Of a DNA stretch of 64,000 nucleotides, positions 16,488 through 29,805 are shown piece after piece. Under the pieces are notes generated by a model. That model did no database searches. It worked only from the letters and a program-made list of their open reading frames with translations, and had not been told where the DNA came from. Every line of letters begins with the position of its first letter. Position 1 is the stretch's first letter. A program made the translations under genes and the position numbers. Origin of the DNA: Crambe crambe (Eukaryota > Porifera > Demospongiae > Poecilosclerida > Crambeidae); the NCBI GenBank assembly GCA_963924555.1, contig OZ004594.1, forward strand, positions 1,953,563 to 2,017,562, written 5' to 3'.

Positions 16488-19400
16488 ATGGCCGGCATTA
16501 ATGCCTCAAGCCCCCTCCATCTAGCTGCAGAGTCAGGTGATGTGAACAAGGTCAGGAAATTACTGCAAAGTGGTGAGTACAATGTAAACTGTACTGACTC
16601 CAATGGGAAGACTCCACTGCATTATGCCTGTGCTAAAGGTCACTTAAATATGGTGAAGGTGCTGATATCTGACTTCAATTCTAAAGTACTCTTTAAAGAT
16701 ATTAATGACTAATAGATGCTGCTTTGAATGGGTGGGAGCATGTGGTGCTTACTCTATTGAATGAGTATCACTGTCCTTCAAATATCAGAAGTAAAGATAA
16801 TAAAACATTACTTCATTGGGCATGCAATGGTGGTAATGTTAGCCTAGTTCAAACTCTGATACAAGAGCACAAGGCTAATATCAATGCTAAGGATAATGAA
16901 AATAACACACCACTTCATGTAGCAGCACAGTGTGGGAGCAAGGAAGTGGTGTTGTTTTTAATCAGTGAGGTTGGATGTGATATTAGTGTCAGAGGAAGGG
17001 TTGGTAGTTCTTTGCTCCATAGTACATGCAGTGGTGGTAGTGTTAGCCTAGTTCAAATTCTGATACAAGACTACAAGGCTGACATCAATGCTAGGGATGA
17101 TGAAAATTACACACTGCTTCATGTAGCAGCAAGGTGTGGGAAAAAAGAAGTTGCATTATTTTTAATCAATGAGGTTGGGTGTGACGTTAGTGTCAAAGGT
17201 TTTGTTGGAAGATCTTTGCTACATAGTGCATGCAGTGGTGGTAATGTTAGCCTAGTTCAAACTCTGATACAAGACCACAATGAAGATATCAATGCTAGGG
17301 ATGATAATAATAACACACCACTTCATGTAGCAGCAGTGTATTGGGGGGGGGGGGGGGGGGAATGTAATTGTTTCATTGATAAATGAGTTTGGCTGTGATA
17401 TTGATTCCAGAGGCTATAATGGTTACTCCTTGCTACACTCAGCATGCTATAATGAGCAATTCAATCTCCTAAAACCTCTGTGTGTCTACTTATCTCCATG
17501 CATCTCTGATGTTAATGGCAACACTCCTCTTCACATTTGCTCAGCACGTGGTAATAAAAAGTGTGTCAAGGTTCTGCTTGAGCTTAATGCTCCTGTTATG
17601 ATAAGAAATAAGACTGGAAAAACTCTGAAAGATATCGCAATAAATAATGGTCATCATTATCTTGCACTGATATTTGATGAACACTTCAAACGTAATAAAG
17701 ATAAGATGCTAGTTGACTACATTAGCATGCAAGAATGTGCAAAACAAAGGTATTCATGTGCACAACACATAACAAGGCTATTTATCACTGGTTTTTCTGG
17801 TGCAGGGAAGAGCTCTCTTGTTGAGTCACTTAAAAGGGAAGGATTTCTAGATTTTTTTCAGAAAGTATCTGAATCTACTGTTCCCCCTCACACTGCCGGC
17901 ATAATCCCTAGTACCCATATCAGTAAACACTATGGGAGAGTCCAGTTCTATTGCTTGCTCAGACACTTACAAAATGTAGTAACCTCTGGTGTAGCAAAGG
18001 GGTGCGTTTATTAGTGAATGTGTGTGTACTCTTGCCAACCATGAAAGTTATTTCCGCGAAAATCTTCATATGGCTGATCTGAGAAAGTTGAGCTCTTTGA
18101 ACTATACAGTAAATGATAGCTACTCTCGAATTTAGAATAATCCAACAGTTTCTGAAAAATATTTTACCTAGAAAAGTTAAGAGCACAGCACATTTTATGT
18201 TAGATTGTTGCCAACCACGATCTAAAGGGATTGGTGAGGTCCAGAAACAACTCATTAATCTGACCAGGAGATCACCTCGTTATTTCCTTTCCTTTGAAGC
18301 TAGCATACTGTTGGGTCTACTAGAAAAAGATTTCAGTAAAGTCGCTGCTTGTTCTGTGAGTACATTATTATCCCACATAGAGGACACTGGGGTACACCTT
18401 CCCAATAAAGCTGAGTTAATACACCCCATGTTGTATGAGCTCCATGAGGTTGGTATTTTATCGCTGATTACAGACAGAACCAAGCTTAGTGATTCTTACC
18501 TGATATTAAAAATATCTGAACTTACTAACACAGTACACAAGGCACAAGGCTTTATTTTCCGAGAATCCATTACAGGACTTTAAAAAGAGCACTATGTATT
18601 CTAATATTGGGATCCTTTCTGAAGACCTCCTCAAAGAGATTTTGCCTTCAAATATCACAAAGGAGTGTCTTACTCATCTTCAATACTGCCAAGAAATCAA
18701 GCACGAAGATTTAGGTCTTTTTCTTTCCACACCACAGGACACTTTGTCCAGTCCCCAGTCAGAGTCTTTCTTGTTTTTTCCTACTCTCTGTAGTGCAGAT
18801 AAGAGTGAAGTGTCATGGACCACACCTCCTGACCTCAGTTACTGTATCAGGTGGCTTGCACAGTACACTGATCCTCATAACTACTTCCCCCCACGCTTCC
18901 TTCATGTCCTTCTCCTCAGAATAGTCTTCAGGTTCACCCTCACCGCTCCAGGTAAAGCAATTGATGACTATTCTAAGCATTTTCAGCATCGCTGCACCAT
19001 GTGGAAGACAGGTGTGCACTGGCTAATGGAGGAGGGGGTGGAGTGTATGGTGGAGATGGTGAATATCGACAAGCAGGGACCACATGGGGTGGTAGTCATA
19101 ACCAAGAGTGAACAAGATGCAGTAGAAAATTGCATTAGTGTCTTCAATAACATAGTAGTTAGCTGTGTGATGGAGGCCAAAATTGCTATGGATACGCCAA
19201 CTGACTTATTGGTACACTCTTTTCCCTATAGCTTTTGATTCCATCCTTCATCACCTCAGAGAAATAGTCACACAGCTATTTGAATTTGGTCTTTATCTTA
19301 AAATATCCCACAGTGCCTGTGAGGCCATAAGAAATAGTTGTTTCCCAGATATTAGTAGACAGAAGACAGAACTGGTGAGGGAATGGATGAGGATCCTCCC

Positions 19401-19797
19401 TGCTGGTGGCACCTTGTGGAAGCATTGAGGAAAATTAACTGGGGAGCACTAGCAAATGACATTGAAGAGAAATACAGTGAGTCAATAAAGAAAAATTTTG
19501 GAGCTGATTTTCAATTAGCTATTCATTTTTACGTACCTGTATAGGTGACCACATTCAACTCCAGAAAAAGCTGCTTGACCCAAAGCTTCAAATCATTACA
19601 CCTGATGTTGAGATTCTGGAGTTACTTGCTGGAGTGGTAGGATCCGAGTGGTCATCCCTGGCTTGCCTTCTCTCCCTGACCAGTGAGGAGATAGAAGAAG
19701 TGAAGACAGAAGAGGAAGATCAAGCCCTCCTCATGCTGGAGAAGTGGTCCTCCAAGGAAGGGGCCACATATGGTCAGCTCTGTAACTATTTATGTTT
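16488..19797 (+). pseudogene. Broken ankyrin-Roc-COR-Death gene (left copy of the tandem duplication)
   Basis: Closely matches the intact gene at 23299-26875 from the ATG (16488) to the second Death-domain exon. Lesions against that copy: a 10-nt deletion near 16711 that shifts frame; a G homopolymer of about 19 nt near 17343 that shifts frame again; replacement of the segment after VQFY (about 17950-18130) by unrelated sequence, removing the Roc DFAGNPEYY switch region and the GSHSDL motif; an ACAAGGC duplication near 18545; and loss of about 190 nt near 19190 before the first Death domain. The P-loop GFSGAGKSS survives near 17796. A short ankyrin-only product from the first frame cannot be excluded, but the full enzyme-like protein cannot be made. 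Confidence 0.88.
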
Positions 19798-20567
19798 TTA
19801 TGCATTACTAACACTGACTGATGTATAGTTATTTTTTGTTGTTGTTGATGTTTTTAATAGTTTACTATTTAATTTTGCCCTTTCCTGTCCATGATTCTGT
19901 AAAGTTCAACATTCCCCCACCATGTATAGCTAATTCATTGCTCCATCCTATATTTATTCAGCTGTGATTTTTTTTTTTTTTTTTTTTTTTGCATCTCATT
20001 CCTTTGTTTCTTCTCAACCATGCAGCCATTTTCTCTTTCCTTTAGCATCATCCCAAAGTTCTCTCATTCCTCTATCCTCAATTGTGTAATATTTTCCTCT
20101 TGCTATGCTATTTATTTGTGGATTCACCTTGTATCTTAGCCAGTTCATCCCCCTTTTTCATGCTTGTGATCCAATAGTCCAATATTCTTCTATCTAATTC
20201 TTCATCTCTTGAAAAGGCAAGTAACCAGACAGCTATACTTTGTCTCAACCCTTTTATAATAACTAGCGTGATGTTTTATTTCCCTCTCTCTTCAGATCTC
20301 ATTTATCCAGATACGACACTGTGCGACATGGAAGAAATTAGCCACCACATCCATAATATCATAATATATAACTGTGAACGAGGTTTGTCTATCAAGAGAC
20401 TGTAGCTGATTCATCCAGCTACAGTTAAAGTCAATTCATTCATCTATTCATCCTGCTACAGTTAATATTGACTCTTCCAACTATTGAAATTGATTCATCC
20501 ATGCAGCTAATATCCTTGAAACCAATTCAAAGAAGGAAGCAAATTGTTATCTAAAGTATTCAAGTGA
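19798..20567. other. Downstream flank of the left copy and duplication junction
   Basis: Homologous to 26880-27700, including a remnant of a possible last exon (near 20296) and a few degenerate CATCCAGCTACAGTTAA units (20405-20480). Has a T homopolymer near 19970. The FBXW7 homology of the right unit starts abruptly at about 20568, inside the sequence of the exon that ends at 14508. No intact gene seen. Confidence 0.65.
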
Positions 20568-22386
20568 AGTTGGAGGTCATGTTGCAGCTATCAGATGGTA
20601 AGATCCCAAACTATGGCAAAATTAGGGGGCATTGCCTAATTTGATATAATATGTAGAGTAATCTATGACCTCTAACCTCTCACTTTTGATCCCTTCAGTG
20701 TGAAGTATGATGGTAAGAAAGTGGTTAGTGGAGCATACAACTACCTGGTGAAAGTGTGGGACCCAGTGGAGGGAACCTGTGTACACATGTTAGAAGGACA
20801 TTCCAACAGAGTCTACTCTTTACAGGTACGGAAGGGGATGGAGGAAGTTAGCTACCTATGACCTTCCAAAGGAGGTGGTTATCGAGTGTTACTGCGAACA
20901 TTGTGTGTGAGCCATGCTTTCTTTGTAGTTTGATGGAGTTCACATAGTGAGTGGTTCTCTGGACACACACATATGAGTGTGGAAGGCTGACACAGGACAG
21001 TGTATTCATACACTGATCAAATTCTATATTGTACCTTTGGTTCTAAAAACAGGTCATCAGTCACTCACTAGTGGTATGGAACTGAAAAAGAATATTCTTG
21101 TTTCAGGAAATGCTGATTCCACTTTCAAGGTTTGTTGAATCTAGAGCAGTAGCTCAGTACAAAAATTCATTCCTTTGTTTTAATTGACCTTTTGACCTCC
21201 TTCCAGGTGTGGGACATCACCACAGGACAATACATCCACACGTTACAAGGCTCCAGCAAACACCTGAGTGCCGTCACTAGTCTACAGTTCACCGATAACT
21301 TTGTGGTGACCAGCAGTGATGATGGAACTGTCAAGTTGTGGGACTTGAAAACAGGAGACTTCATTAGAAATTTAGTGGAATTGCCAAGTGGAGGCAGTGG
21401 TAAGCTAAACTGTGCTTCAAATTGGTTTTTAAAGCCACTTCTTCACTCAATACTTTTATTGGGCTCTATGGTACAATCCTTGCTTAATAGTACATCCTAC
21501 ACCACTATTACTTTCTAATTGGTGCCGAATGATCTGCTATGTGCATTCTAAGCAATAAGTACATGTTTCGAGCAAAATAAGATAGCTGTGTGACTCTGAG
21601 AATACCCACTGCTGATTTTCTCCTCTAATTGGCTGTGGTTGCAATCAGAGTGAAAGCAATGTGCTCTATAATCTGAAGCAGGGCAGTTGGCACTTGATCC
21701 TTCCAATGTCTTGTCATCCCATAGTGCCACATATGTTTCATGTATAAGTCATGCTTGTTCATCTCTAAAATGTTACCTGTTATATCAAACCTTCTATTGT
21801 GTCTATCCCTTATCCCACATGATTATGTCCACCTCCATCATGTGTTCACCCTATTATGTGTTCTCCCTAATGACCCATCATGTGTTCACCTTATGTGTTC
21901 CCCCTTATGACCCATCATGTGTTCACTGTATTGTCTTCCCCTAATGACCCCATCATGTGTTCCCCCTAGTATATGTTCCCCCTTACGACCCATCATGTGT
22001 TCACCCTATTATGTGTTCCCCCTTATGACCCCATCATGTGTTCACTGTATTGTGTTCCCCCTAATGACCCCATCATGTGTTCACCCTATTATGTAGTCCC
22101 CCTTATGACCCCATCATGTGTTCACTGTATTATGTGTTCCCCCTAATGACCCCATCATGTGTTCACCCTATTATGTATTCCCCCTTATGACCCCATCATG
22201 TGTTCACCCTATTATGTGTTCCCCCTTATGACACATCATGTGTTCACCCTATTAATTATGTGTTCCCCCTTATGTTGTGCAGGTGGAGTAGTGTGGCGTG
22301 TAAAGTGTTCGGATGTGAAGCTGGTATGTGCAGTGGGGAGCAGGAATGGCATAGAAGACACCAAACTAAATTTTGATGACTTCTAA
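20568..22386 (+). pseudogene. Partial duplicate of FBXW7 3' exons (WD40 blades)
   Basis: Copies of the end of the exon at 14412-14508 and of the last five exons: about 20568-20597, 20699-20825, 20929 on, 21053-21129, 21207-21399, 22283-22386. It lacks a promoter, the N terminus, the F-box and the first blades. The fourth of these exon sequences, VHIVSGSLDTHI, runs into a stop (CGA to TGA at 20974-20976). About 25 nt including the end of the next coding stretch and its donor are missing near 21009. The last exon has lost 9 nt, giving KLNFDDF instead of KLIVLDFDDF. The exon at 21207-21399 stays open and differs from the parent at only a few positions. Recent duplicate, now dead as a full FBXW7. 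Confidence 0.9.
21835..22278. repeat. Minisatellite, expanded copy of the FBXW7 last-intron repeat
   Basis: Units of about 40 bp (CCCCATCATGTGTTCACCC then TATTATGTGTTCCCCC), around ten copies, more regular and about 170 bp longer than the parent tract at 15710-15985. Confidence 0.9.
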
Positions 22387-22509
22387 AACTCTAAAATCAT
22401 CTTGGCAAGAAAACGAAAACAGTTAAAAGATTTATTATTGTTGTTGTTGTTGGTCTTCATCAGCTGTTTTAGCATGTGTTATTGATGTCTTTCTAATGCT
22501 CAGTCATTA

Positions 22510-22550
22510 ACCCTCAGCGCGCATGCGCTAGAGGGTTACAGTATAGTATA

Positions 22551-22598
<48 letters not shown>

Positions 22599-23053
22599 CT
22601 GTTACATCCATCACGCTGCCAGTAGCGATCAGAACGCTTCAATTTCAGCCTTAACGATGTCTAGACGATACTCTCCAGTGTTTAAATTGAGCCCGATTTT
22701 TGGATAAAGGCTTATTCGAAACATTCTAGATAGCCTATACTCCATATAATGCACACTCCAGACAGCCGACCATTACCTACTCTATCTGAAATGTTTTAGG
22801 CTGTGTGAGACCAGAGACTACAAGGTGAGCTGATCTGCATCTTTTTTGTGGTGTAGAGCAACAGTATAAATTAGCTGGAGTGTCTTTAGTGACAAGTCTG
22901 GACTCTGTAGTGTAGAAACATGCTACTATTTTATAAATGATTGGAAATGAATGATACTTTTAAAATACCTCCTGCTCATCAGTTATCTGCTCAATATCTG
23001 TAATAATTATCGATACTTGCTATAACTAAGCATTTTCAGTGTGCGCTGAGGGT
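22510..23053. mobile_element. MITE, 544 bp, TA target sites, only in the right duplicate
   Basis: Starts ACCCTCAGCGCGCA and ends TGTGCGCTGAGGGT, matching as an inverted repeat at 13 of 14 positions, with TA at 22508-22509 and 23054-23055. It carries (GT)n(AT)n near 22552-22598 and no coding frame. The left duplicate lacks it at the equivalent place, so it inserted after the duplication. Confidence 0.8.
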
Positions 23054-23298
23054 TAGCACTTCAGTGCTTTTCATTCAAAATGTAATAATTCTTTGGTTGA
23101 TTATGGAATGGTCAAGACCTAGGCAATTAGTGATAGCCAAAAAGGAGGAATACAATCCCTACCCCTAAGTTGAATTCAGTACTGATATCATAATTGGATC
23201 TTGCATGTCATGTGATGTTATATTTATCCATGATTTCTGTGGCAACTCAGCTAAAAAATTTTATCTATTTTTTTTTGTATTAGTAAAGTGAAAGCATT

Positions 23299-26200
23299 AT
23301 GGCCACTAATACCTCAAGCCCCCTCCACCTAGTTGCAGAGTCAGGTGATGTGGATAAGGTCAGGGAATTACTGCAAAGTGGTGAGTACAATGTAAACTGT
23401 ACTGACTCCAATGGGAGGACTCCACTGCATTATGCCTGTGCTAAAGGTCACTTAGATATGGTGAAGGTACTGATATCTGACTTCAATGCTGATGTACTCT
23501 TTAAGGATATTAATGGTTGCATACCACTAATAGATGCTGCTTTGAATGGGTGGGAGCATGTGGTGCTTACTCTATTGAATGAGTATCACTGTCCTTCAAA
23601 TATCAAAAGTAAAAACAATAAAACATTACTTCATTGGGCATGCAAAGGAGGTAATGTTAGCCTAGTTCAAACTCTGATACAAGACCACGAGGCTGATATC
23701 AATTCTAGGGATGATCAAAATAACACACCGCTTCATGTAGCAGCATGGTGTGGGGAAAAAGAGGTTGCATTGTTTTTAATCAAAGAGGTTGGATGTGACA
23801 TTAGTGTCAGAGGTTTTAATGGTAGATCTTTGCTCCATAGTGCATGCAGTGGTGGCAATGTTAGCCTAGTTCAAACTCTGATACAAGACCACGAGGCTGA
23901 TATCAATGCTAGGGATGATCAAAATAACACGCCACTTCATGTAGCAGCATGGTGTGGGGAAAAAGAGGTTGCATTGTTTTTAATCAATGAGGTTGGATGT
24001 GACGTTAGTGTCAGAGGTTTAGTTGGTACATCTTTGCTACATAGTGCATGCATTGGTGGTAATGTTAGCCTAGTTCAAACTTTGATACAAGACCACAAGG
24101 CTGATATCAATGCTAGGGATGATCAAAATAACACTCCACTTCATGTAGCAGCATGGTGTGGGAAAAAAGATGTAATTTTTTTATTGATAAATAAGTTTAG
24201 CTGTGATGCCAATTCCAGAGGTTATAATGGCTACTCCTTGCTACACTCAGCATGCTATAATAATCAATCCAATCTCCTAAAACTTCTGTGTGACTTCTTA
24301 ATCTTATCTCCATGCATTTCTGATGTTAATGGCAACACTCCTCTTCACATTTGCTCAGCACGTGGTAATGAAAAGTGTGTTAAGGTTCTGCTTGAGCTTA
24401 ATGCTCCTGTTATGATAAGAAATAAGACTGGAAAGACTCCAAAAGATGTCGCAAAGAATAATGGTCATCATTATCTTACACCAATATTTGATGAACACTT
24501 CAAACGTAATAAAGATAAGATGCTAGTTGACTACATTAGCATGCAAGAATGTGCAAAACGAAGGTATTCAGATGCACAACACATAACAAGGCTATTTATC
24601 ACTGGTTTTTCTGGTGCAGGGAAGAGCTCTCTTGTTGAGTCACTTAAAAGGGAAGGAATTCTAGATTATTTTTGGAAAGTATCTGAATCCACTGTACCCC
24701 CTCACACTGCCGGCATAATCCCTAGTACCCATATCAGTAAATACTATGGGAGAGTCCAGTTCTATGACTTTGCTGGAAATCCTGAATACTACTCCTCACA
24801 TGCTGCTATTCTTGAGAATCTTGCTTTCTTAACAAAAGGTGACAACATATTCCTTATTGTGATTGATTTGAGAGATGATGATGCCATTGAGAAAGCATTG
24901 CACTATTGGTACACATTCATGCAATACCAGAAATTTAAAGAGAGACCTTCCCTCATTGTAATAGGCAGCCACTCAGATCTGGTAACAAAATCAGTTTTAA
25001 CCAAAAACAGTAGAGTAATCCAACAGTTTCTGAAAAATATTTCACCTAGAAAAGTTAAGAGCACAGCACATTTTATGTTAGATTGCTGCCAACCACGATC
25101 CAGAGGGATTGGTAAGGTCCAGAAACAACTCATTAATCTTACCAGTAAATCACCTCGTTATTCACTTTCCTTTGAAGCTAGCATACTGTTGGGTTTACTA
25201 GAAAAAGATTTCAGTAAATTTACTGCTTGTTCTGTGAGTACACCCATAAATCAAAACATAAACCAAACTACTACATTATTATCCCACATAAAGGACACTG
25301 GGGTACACCTTCCCAAGAAAGCTGAATTATTACACCCCATGTTGCATGAGCTCCATGAGGTTGGCATTTTATTGCTGATTTCAGACAGAACCAAGCTTAG
25401 TGATTCTTACCTGATATTAAAAATATCTGAACTTACTAACACAGTACACAAGGCTTTATTTTCAGAGAATGCATTACAGGACTTTAAAAAGAGCCCTATG
25501 TATTCTAACATTGGGATCCTTTCTGAAGACCTCCTCAAAAAGATCTTGCCTTCAAATATCACAAAGAAGTGTCTCATTCATCTTCAATACTGCCAAGAAA
25601 TCAAGCACAAAGATTTAGATCTTTTTCTTTCCCCACCACAGGACACTTCTCAGTCTTTCTTGTTCTTTCCTGCTCTCTGTAGTGTAGATAAGAGTGAAGT
25701 GTCATGGACCACACCTCCTGACAGCTACAGTATTGGGTGGCTTGCACAATGCACTGATCCTTATGACTACTTCCCCATACGCTTCCTTCATGTCCTTCTC
25801 CTCAGAATAGTCTTCAGGTTCACCCTCACTTCTCCAGGTAAAGCAGTTGATGAGCATTCCAAGCACTTTCAGCGTCGCTGCACCATGTGGAAGACAGGTG
25901 TGCACTGGCTAATGGAGGAGGGGGTGGAGTGTATGGTGGAGATGGTGAAGATTGACAAGCAGGGACAACCTGGAGTTGTAGTCATAACCAAGAGTGAACA
26001 AGATGCAGTAGAAAATTGTATTAGCATCTTCAACAACATAGTTAGCTGTGTGATGGAGACCAAGGCAAATTTCTGCCACTCCATCGGACTTCAGTTCTTT
26101 CTGTTTGACTTCACAAAAGAAGATGACTACCTCAGTGAGGACAACTTATTTGCCATTAGTGATGTGGAGAGAGTCCTGACAGAGGGGAAAAGAGAGATTA

Positions 26201-26875
26201 TTAGTATAACAGGGAAGAGGAAGATGAAGCGTTCTAAGTTGTTATGCATGCGCAAACTCACTCATTGGGACAGTTTGTTCCCTATCGAATTTATCACTAT
26301 CCTCCAAATTCTCAAAAATTTAGTCAAAAAAATGTATGACCTTGGTCTTGAGCTTAGTATTCCCCAAGGTGTCCTTGATGCCATAGAAGAGGACCATCCT
26401 ACAGATACTGAGAGAAGGAGGAGAGAACTGGTGAAAGGATGGATTAACTATTCTCTGGATCCCCCCTGCTGGTGGCACCTTGCGGAGGCACTGAGGAAGA
26501 TAGACATGGGAGCCCTAGCAAATGAGATTGAAGAGAAATACAGTAAGTCAATATATAAAGGATACTAATGGACTATGGATGCTCATTCATTTTACAGATG
26601 ACCACATTCAACTCCAGAAAAAGCTGCTTGACCCAAGGCTTCAAACCATTACACCTGACGTTGAGTTTCTGGAGTTACTTGCCAGAGTGGTAGGATCCAA
26701 GTGGTCATCCCTGGCTTGCCTTCTCTCCCTGACCAGTGAGGAGATAGAAGAAGTGAAGACAGAAGAGGAAGACCAAGCCCTCCTGATGCTGAAGAAGTGG
26801 TCCTCCAAGGAAGGGGCCACATATGGTCAGCTCTGCAATAAACTCAAAACAATCTCACTCTTTCAGTATGTCTAA
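23299..26875 (+). CDS. Ankyrin-Roc-COR-Death-Death protein (DAPK-like ROCO architecture without a kinase)
   Basis: One large exon (23299-26542) plus exon 26598-26875, joined in frame across a GTAAGT donor. Residues 1 to about 390 form ankyrin repeats (units such as NNTPLHVAAWCGEKEVALFL). A Roc-type GTPase follows: P-loop GFSGAGKSS near residue 436, switch DFAGNPEYY near 490, then a GSHSDL motif in the place of NKxD. A COR-like region spans about 580-900 (RFLHVLLLRIVFRF). A Death domain lies at about 995-1080, and the second exon encodes another (LEFLARVVGSKWSSLACL-like region). Family knowledge suggests nucleotide-gated signalling or cell-death control through Death-domain partners; this is inference. 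A GTATGT within the end of the second exon could splice to a sequence near 27576 and change the last residues. The N terminus may have an upstream exon. Confidence 0.85.
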
Positions 26876-28081
26876 CTGTTTTGCTAAACTTTGTGTTTAT
26901 TATTATGTTAATTAGTATGCATTGTTGTTTGTTCATGACCATGATGTCTCAAATCAATATTTATGCTTATAGGATGTCTCTTCACTGTTTGTTTTTTTTG
27001 TCTTGGCTTTGTGTTTGTTTGCATTGTGTGTTTATTGACTAGCTATCTCTGCAATATTTTGTTTGTTTTGACTTTGGTGGCTATAGCTGTTTTTTTAACT
27101 AACAGTGATGTTCCTCTTTTTTGTATAATTTTTTGCTGTTGATGTTGACCTGTTGTTGTTTTGTTCACTATTTTGTCTTTTCCTGTCCATAATTCTTTTG
27201 TAAAAAGTTCAACATTCCCCAACCATGTGTCATTCATTGTTCCTGTTTCATCTATTCAGTTGTGCATTATTGTATCTCATTCCTTCATTTAGTTTCTTTC
27301 ATCATCTCCCAACCATTCAGCCATCCCCTTTCCTTTATCTCAACATACATAAGTAGTTGTCTCATTCCTCCATCCATTGTTCATTTCACTGTGATATTCA
27401 GTTATGGATTCACCTTACATCTTCCAGCCAGTCATCCCATTATTTCATTTCATGCATGTGGTCCAAGCTCCATCCAAATCAACACTTGGCACTAGCACAA
27501 TAGCTATAAGGTAAGTCACTAGCTACACTGTCTCAATCCAGTAGATATTGCTGTTTTGTTCTCCTCTCTCCTCAGATCTCATTGGTCCAAATATGACGCT
27601 GGTGGACAAGACAAAATTAGCTACCACATCCAGAGGTTTGTGAGAATAATACACTTAATATAAGCTTAACTGTCAAAAGTTAACTCTGCAGATATTCAAA
27701 TTTTCAAAATCCTTATGAAACTCGATTCAGAAACAGCTATACCAAAAGACTTATGGAGTCTAAATTCTCTCTCTTAATTACCACAAGACTTACAATCCTC
27801 TCAAGGGTTGGCTCTTATGAGTCTAATTAACTTATAACGTAGCTCTATGATATTGTTGAAATCATCTCCAAGAACACCAAGACCTTCAAAAGAGCTATAC
27901 TTTTTGAAGTTAATGTCCAGCTACAATTCAAACTCTGATTTCTCCTGTTGATTATTCATGCAGCTACCTTACCCAGCTACAGTTAATATCAATTTGTCCA
28001 GTTACACTTAATATTGCTCCGTCCAGCTATACACTTTGTCCAGCTACAGCATCATCCGGCTACAGTTAACATTGTCCAGAT
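26876..28081. other. 3' flank of the intact ankyrin-Roc-Death gene
   Basis: Low-complexity T/G-rich DNA, homologous to the left-copy flank. One possible small exon starts after the acceptor near 27575 (reading SHWSKYDAGGQDKISYH). No other gene was recognised. Confidence 0.55.
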
Positions 28082-28300
28082 TCATCCAGCTACAGTTAAT
28101 ATCAATTCATCCAGCTACAGTTAATATCAATTCATCCAGCTACAGTTAATATCAATTCATCCAGCTACAGTTAATATCAATTCATCCAGCTACAGTTAAT
28201 ATCAATTCATCCAGCTACAGTTAATATCAATTCATCCAGCTACAGTTAATATCAATTCATCCAGCTACAGTTAATATCAATTCATCCAGCTACAGTTAAC
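28082..28300. repeat. 25-bp minisatellite, near-perfect array
   Basis: CATCCAGCTACAGTTAATAT plus CAATT repeats about nine times with almost no divergence. Degenerate units extend from about 27960 to 28510. A few diverged units also occur near 20405-20480 in the left duplicate. Confidence 0.95.
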
Positions 28301-28510
28301 ATCGATTTGTCCAGCTACAGTTAACATCGATTCATCCAGCTTGTCCAGCTACAGTTAATATTGATTCATCCAGCTACAGTTCTATTTGTCCAGCTATACA
28401 GTTAATATCGATTCTATATCGATTTGTCCAGCATCGATTCGTCCAGCTTGATTTGTCCAGCTACAGTTATTATTGTATTTCTCCAGCTACAGTTAATCCA
28501 GCTATATACT

Positions 28511-29805
28511 GGCTCATTCAGCTATTGCTCTCTGCATCGAGCAAAGCTAAAGGAACATTTTATAAACATGAGCCGTGATCATAATTCACAAGTCTGTATA
28601 GCTATATAACCAGCTATACATTGGTAAAGATTCTATACACTGGATGAAATAGTAATCTAGGTAAGACACAATAAGGTTCTGAAATTCATGTGAACCATGT
28701 GTGATAATTTAATCACAGGTATTGTATCTGAAACAAGAAAGAAAACTTTACAACAGAAATCCTTTTACGTGATTAATGGTACAATGAAAGAAAATCAAAA
28801 TGTGTTTTCTTTCACTTCATTCTTGTTGAACCACCTGTATACATGTTTCCTATAGTTTTGTATAGCTATTTACCTTGTACCAGAATTTTTTTTTACAAAC
28901 ATGAATGTAATATACGTAGTGATCACTTTAATGCATTTTTGTGGTTAGTTGTGAGGCGTATTTAACACTTGTCATTTTAGTATTTTTGTCAGTCAGTCAG
29001 TCATTCAGTTGATTTTTTGTTAGTGTAGTTGTACATTTGAGTTACTATAGTTACTGCAATGAATTGATCAAAAAGCAAAGACTTTTCCATTTTATTATTG
29101 AATTAGTTGTTATAACTATATATCCTTCACTTTTTAGTTTTGTGTCATTGATAGCTATCAAGACTTCTAATTATTCCCTGTCGCCTTTAGTTTAGTATCA
29201 TAGGAAAATTGATTTTATCAAATTAATGTTTTTCTACAAAAAAAAGAGCTGTACCTAACTAGCTATGGTTGTGCTTTCTTACTCTCGGGTCACTGCAATT
29301 GTAGTAGGTATATAGATTGGAAACAAACACTAGAAACACATGCTGGAAGCAGAAAACATCTTAACATGTCCTGTCAGATCATGCAAACTTGCAAGAAACA
29401 TGAAGGTTCTATTATATATAATAGCTAATAGGTCTTGTTGGATCTTGCTCATTTTATACACACATGACACATCTTACGAAAAAAAATTGCTATAGAGTGA
29501 CAAGTATGTCACCAAAACTTACCAATTCCTTTGTAGCTAATTCCATTGTAATTCCTTTGTTGCTATAATAGCCCATGGCCCACGTTCCATCTTCACATGG
29601 TAGCAGGCTATGTTGCAGTTTGAGCCGGCTTAACTTAATTGTTACTGTTGCAGCTCTTAATTGCTAACTATAGTCACTTATAGGAATAGCTGACTATCTC
29701 AGGCTTGGGAGCAAGGCCAATTATCCAGCTATAGCTGCATGGTTAAGGTTATAGCCTAATATTATTATAGTCAGTGGCTTAATTTATACACTTTGAGAAG
29801 TTAAA
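28511..29805. other. Intergenic DNA upstream of heparanase
   Basis: AT-rich, with no exon I can support and no clear repeat. It should contain the heparanase promoter and perhaps an unseen leader exon. Confidence 0.5.

Noticed and set aside
16724-17386. Long open ankyrin frame in the left copy taken as a separate gene
   Set aside because: It begins after a frameshifting deletion and ends past another break; comparison with the intact right copy shows it is part of a pseudogene.
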